Shown: positions 4,607-5,100 of the stretch, one piece after another
Layout: each line of letters begins with the position of its first letter
How positions within the stretch are numbered: position 1 is the stretch's first letter
NCBI GenBank assembly: GCA_002421825.1
Contig: DISR01000009.1
Coordinates: 1-5,100, forward strand
Length of the DNA: 5,100 nt
Direction: 5' to 3'
DNA from: Thiobacillus sp. UBA6205
GTDB taxonomy: Bacteria > Pseudomonadota > Gammaproteobacteria > Burkholderiales > Thiobacillaceae
Program-made: the position numbers and the translations under genes
The notes under the pieces: generated by a model
The model's database searches: none
Seen by the model: the letters and a program-made list of their open reading frames with translations, nothing else
Told to the model about the DNA's origin: nothing

Positions 4607-5100
4607 ATGGCCGCACCGGACACCCACAACATCGCCGTTTTCTGCGACTTCGAGAACGTCGCCATCGGCATCAAGGAAGCCAGCTACCCGGATTTCAAGA
4701 TCCGGCCCATCATGGAGCGCCTGCTGCTTAAAGGCAGCATCGTGGTAAAGAAGGCCTACTGCGACTGGGACCGCTACAAGGAATTCAAGCGCGACATGCA
4801 CGAGGCGGCATTCGAACTGATCGAGATCCCGCATGTGCGCATGTCGGGCAAGAACTCGGCCGACATCCGCATGGTGGTGGACGCGCTCGACCTCTGCTAT
4901 ACCAAGTCGCACATCGACACCTTCGTCATCATCAGCGGGGATTCGGATTTTTCGCCGCTGATTTCCAAGCTCAAGGAAAACGGCAAGGGCGTGATCGGCA
5001 TCGGCGTGCGCGGCTCGGCCTCGTCGCTGCTGATCAGCAACTGCGACGAGTTCATCTTCTACGAGGACATCGTGCAGATCAAACCGGCGCCCAGGGCCGC
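4607..5100 (+). CDS. NYN-domain (PIN-like) putative RNase, 3' partial
   Basis: The frame is open from the ATG at 4607 to the window edge (164 complete codons). GGGAG at 4597-4601, five bases ahead, makes a good ribosome site. Residues 8-158 form a NYN domain of the LabA/DUF88 group, a PIN-like metal-dependent RNase fold. NIAVFCDFENVAIGI (8-22) carries D14 and N17, GKNSADIRMVVDAL (81-94) carries D86 and D92, and FVIISGDSDFSPLI (106-119) carries D112 and D114. These acids are the expected metal-binding set. The end of the domain is seen at CDEFIFYEDIVQI (146-158). Related bacterial proteins often carry a C-terminal OST-HTH/LOTUS RNA-binding domain, which would fall outside the window. There is no signal or membrane segment, so it is presumably cytoplasmic and acts on RNA (inference). 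Its physiological role cannot be read from here. Confidence 0.93.
   Translation, partial: MAAPDTHNIAVFCDFENVAIGIKEASYPDFKIRPIMERLLLKGSIVVKKAYCDWDRYKEFKRDMHEAAFELIEIPHVRMSGKNSADIRMVVDALDLCYTKSHIDTFVIISGDSDFSPLISKLKENGKGVIGIGVRGSASSLLISNCDEFIFYEDIVQIKPAPRA

Overview
The window is GC-rich, tightly packed chromosomal DNA. It most resembles a betaproteobacterium of the Rhodocyclales/Nitrosomonadales kind. This rests on the remembered style of the NrdB, YaeQ and small hypothetical proteins, and no search was run. It holds nine protein genes or gene pieces, several repeats, and no RNA gene or CRISPR array. No stretch over 300 bases lacks a gene.

Region 1 (1-1081) is the end of nrdB, the radical-bearing small subunit of class Ia ribonucleotide reductase, with all metal ligands and the radical tyrosine present. 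Its reading frame is open to the left edge, so the gene starts outside the window. Region 2 (1111-1723) is a compact type II toxin-antitoxin operon, hicA-hicB. A perfect 7-bp inverted repeat (1119-1137) and a good -10 box sit directly against the hicA start codon. hicA has no visible ribosome binding site, while hicB has a very good one. The layout fits a HicB-repressed promoter that makes mainly antitoxin.

Region 3 (1818-2879) is a radical-SAM RNA methyltransferase of the RlmN/Cfr family, probably a paralogue clade rather than the housekeeping rlmN. Its last 14 codons and stop lie in a dispersed inverted-repeat element (2835-2934). That element, with further repeat pieces to about 2994, fills the gap between this gene and the convergent yaeQ gene (3576-3034, minus strand). 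A short divergent promoter region separates yaeQ from two small rightward genes of unknown function: a 91-residue protein with a possible ribbon-helix-helix tail (3696-3971) and a 67-residue four-cysteine protein (4009-4212).

Region 4 (about 4173-4606) is mobile-element debris. It contains the left end and first ~55 codons of an IS30-family transposase. The IS end appears to have run into the four-cysteine gene and supplied its last residues. After the IS fragment comes a strong imperfect hairpin flanked by 9-bp direct repeats. Region 5 (4607 to the edge) is the start of a NYN-domain (PIN-like) putative RNase gene with a clear ribosome binding site, cut by the window end.

The window is a housekeeping backbone (nrdB, methyltransferase, yaeQ) with small accessory insertions at the gene borders. 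I see no convincing new multi-gene system. The most informative points are the hicAB control region and the two places where repeat or IS DNA has become the C-terminal coding sequence of a host gene.
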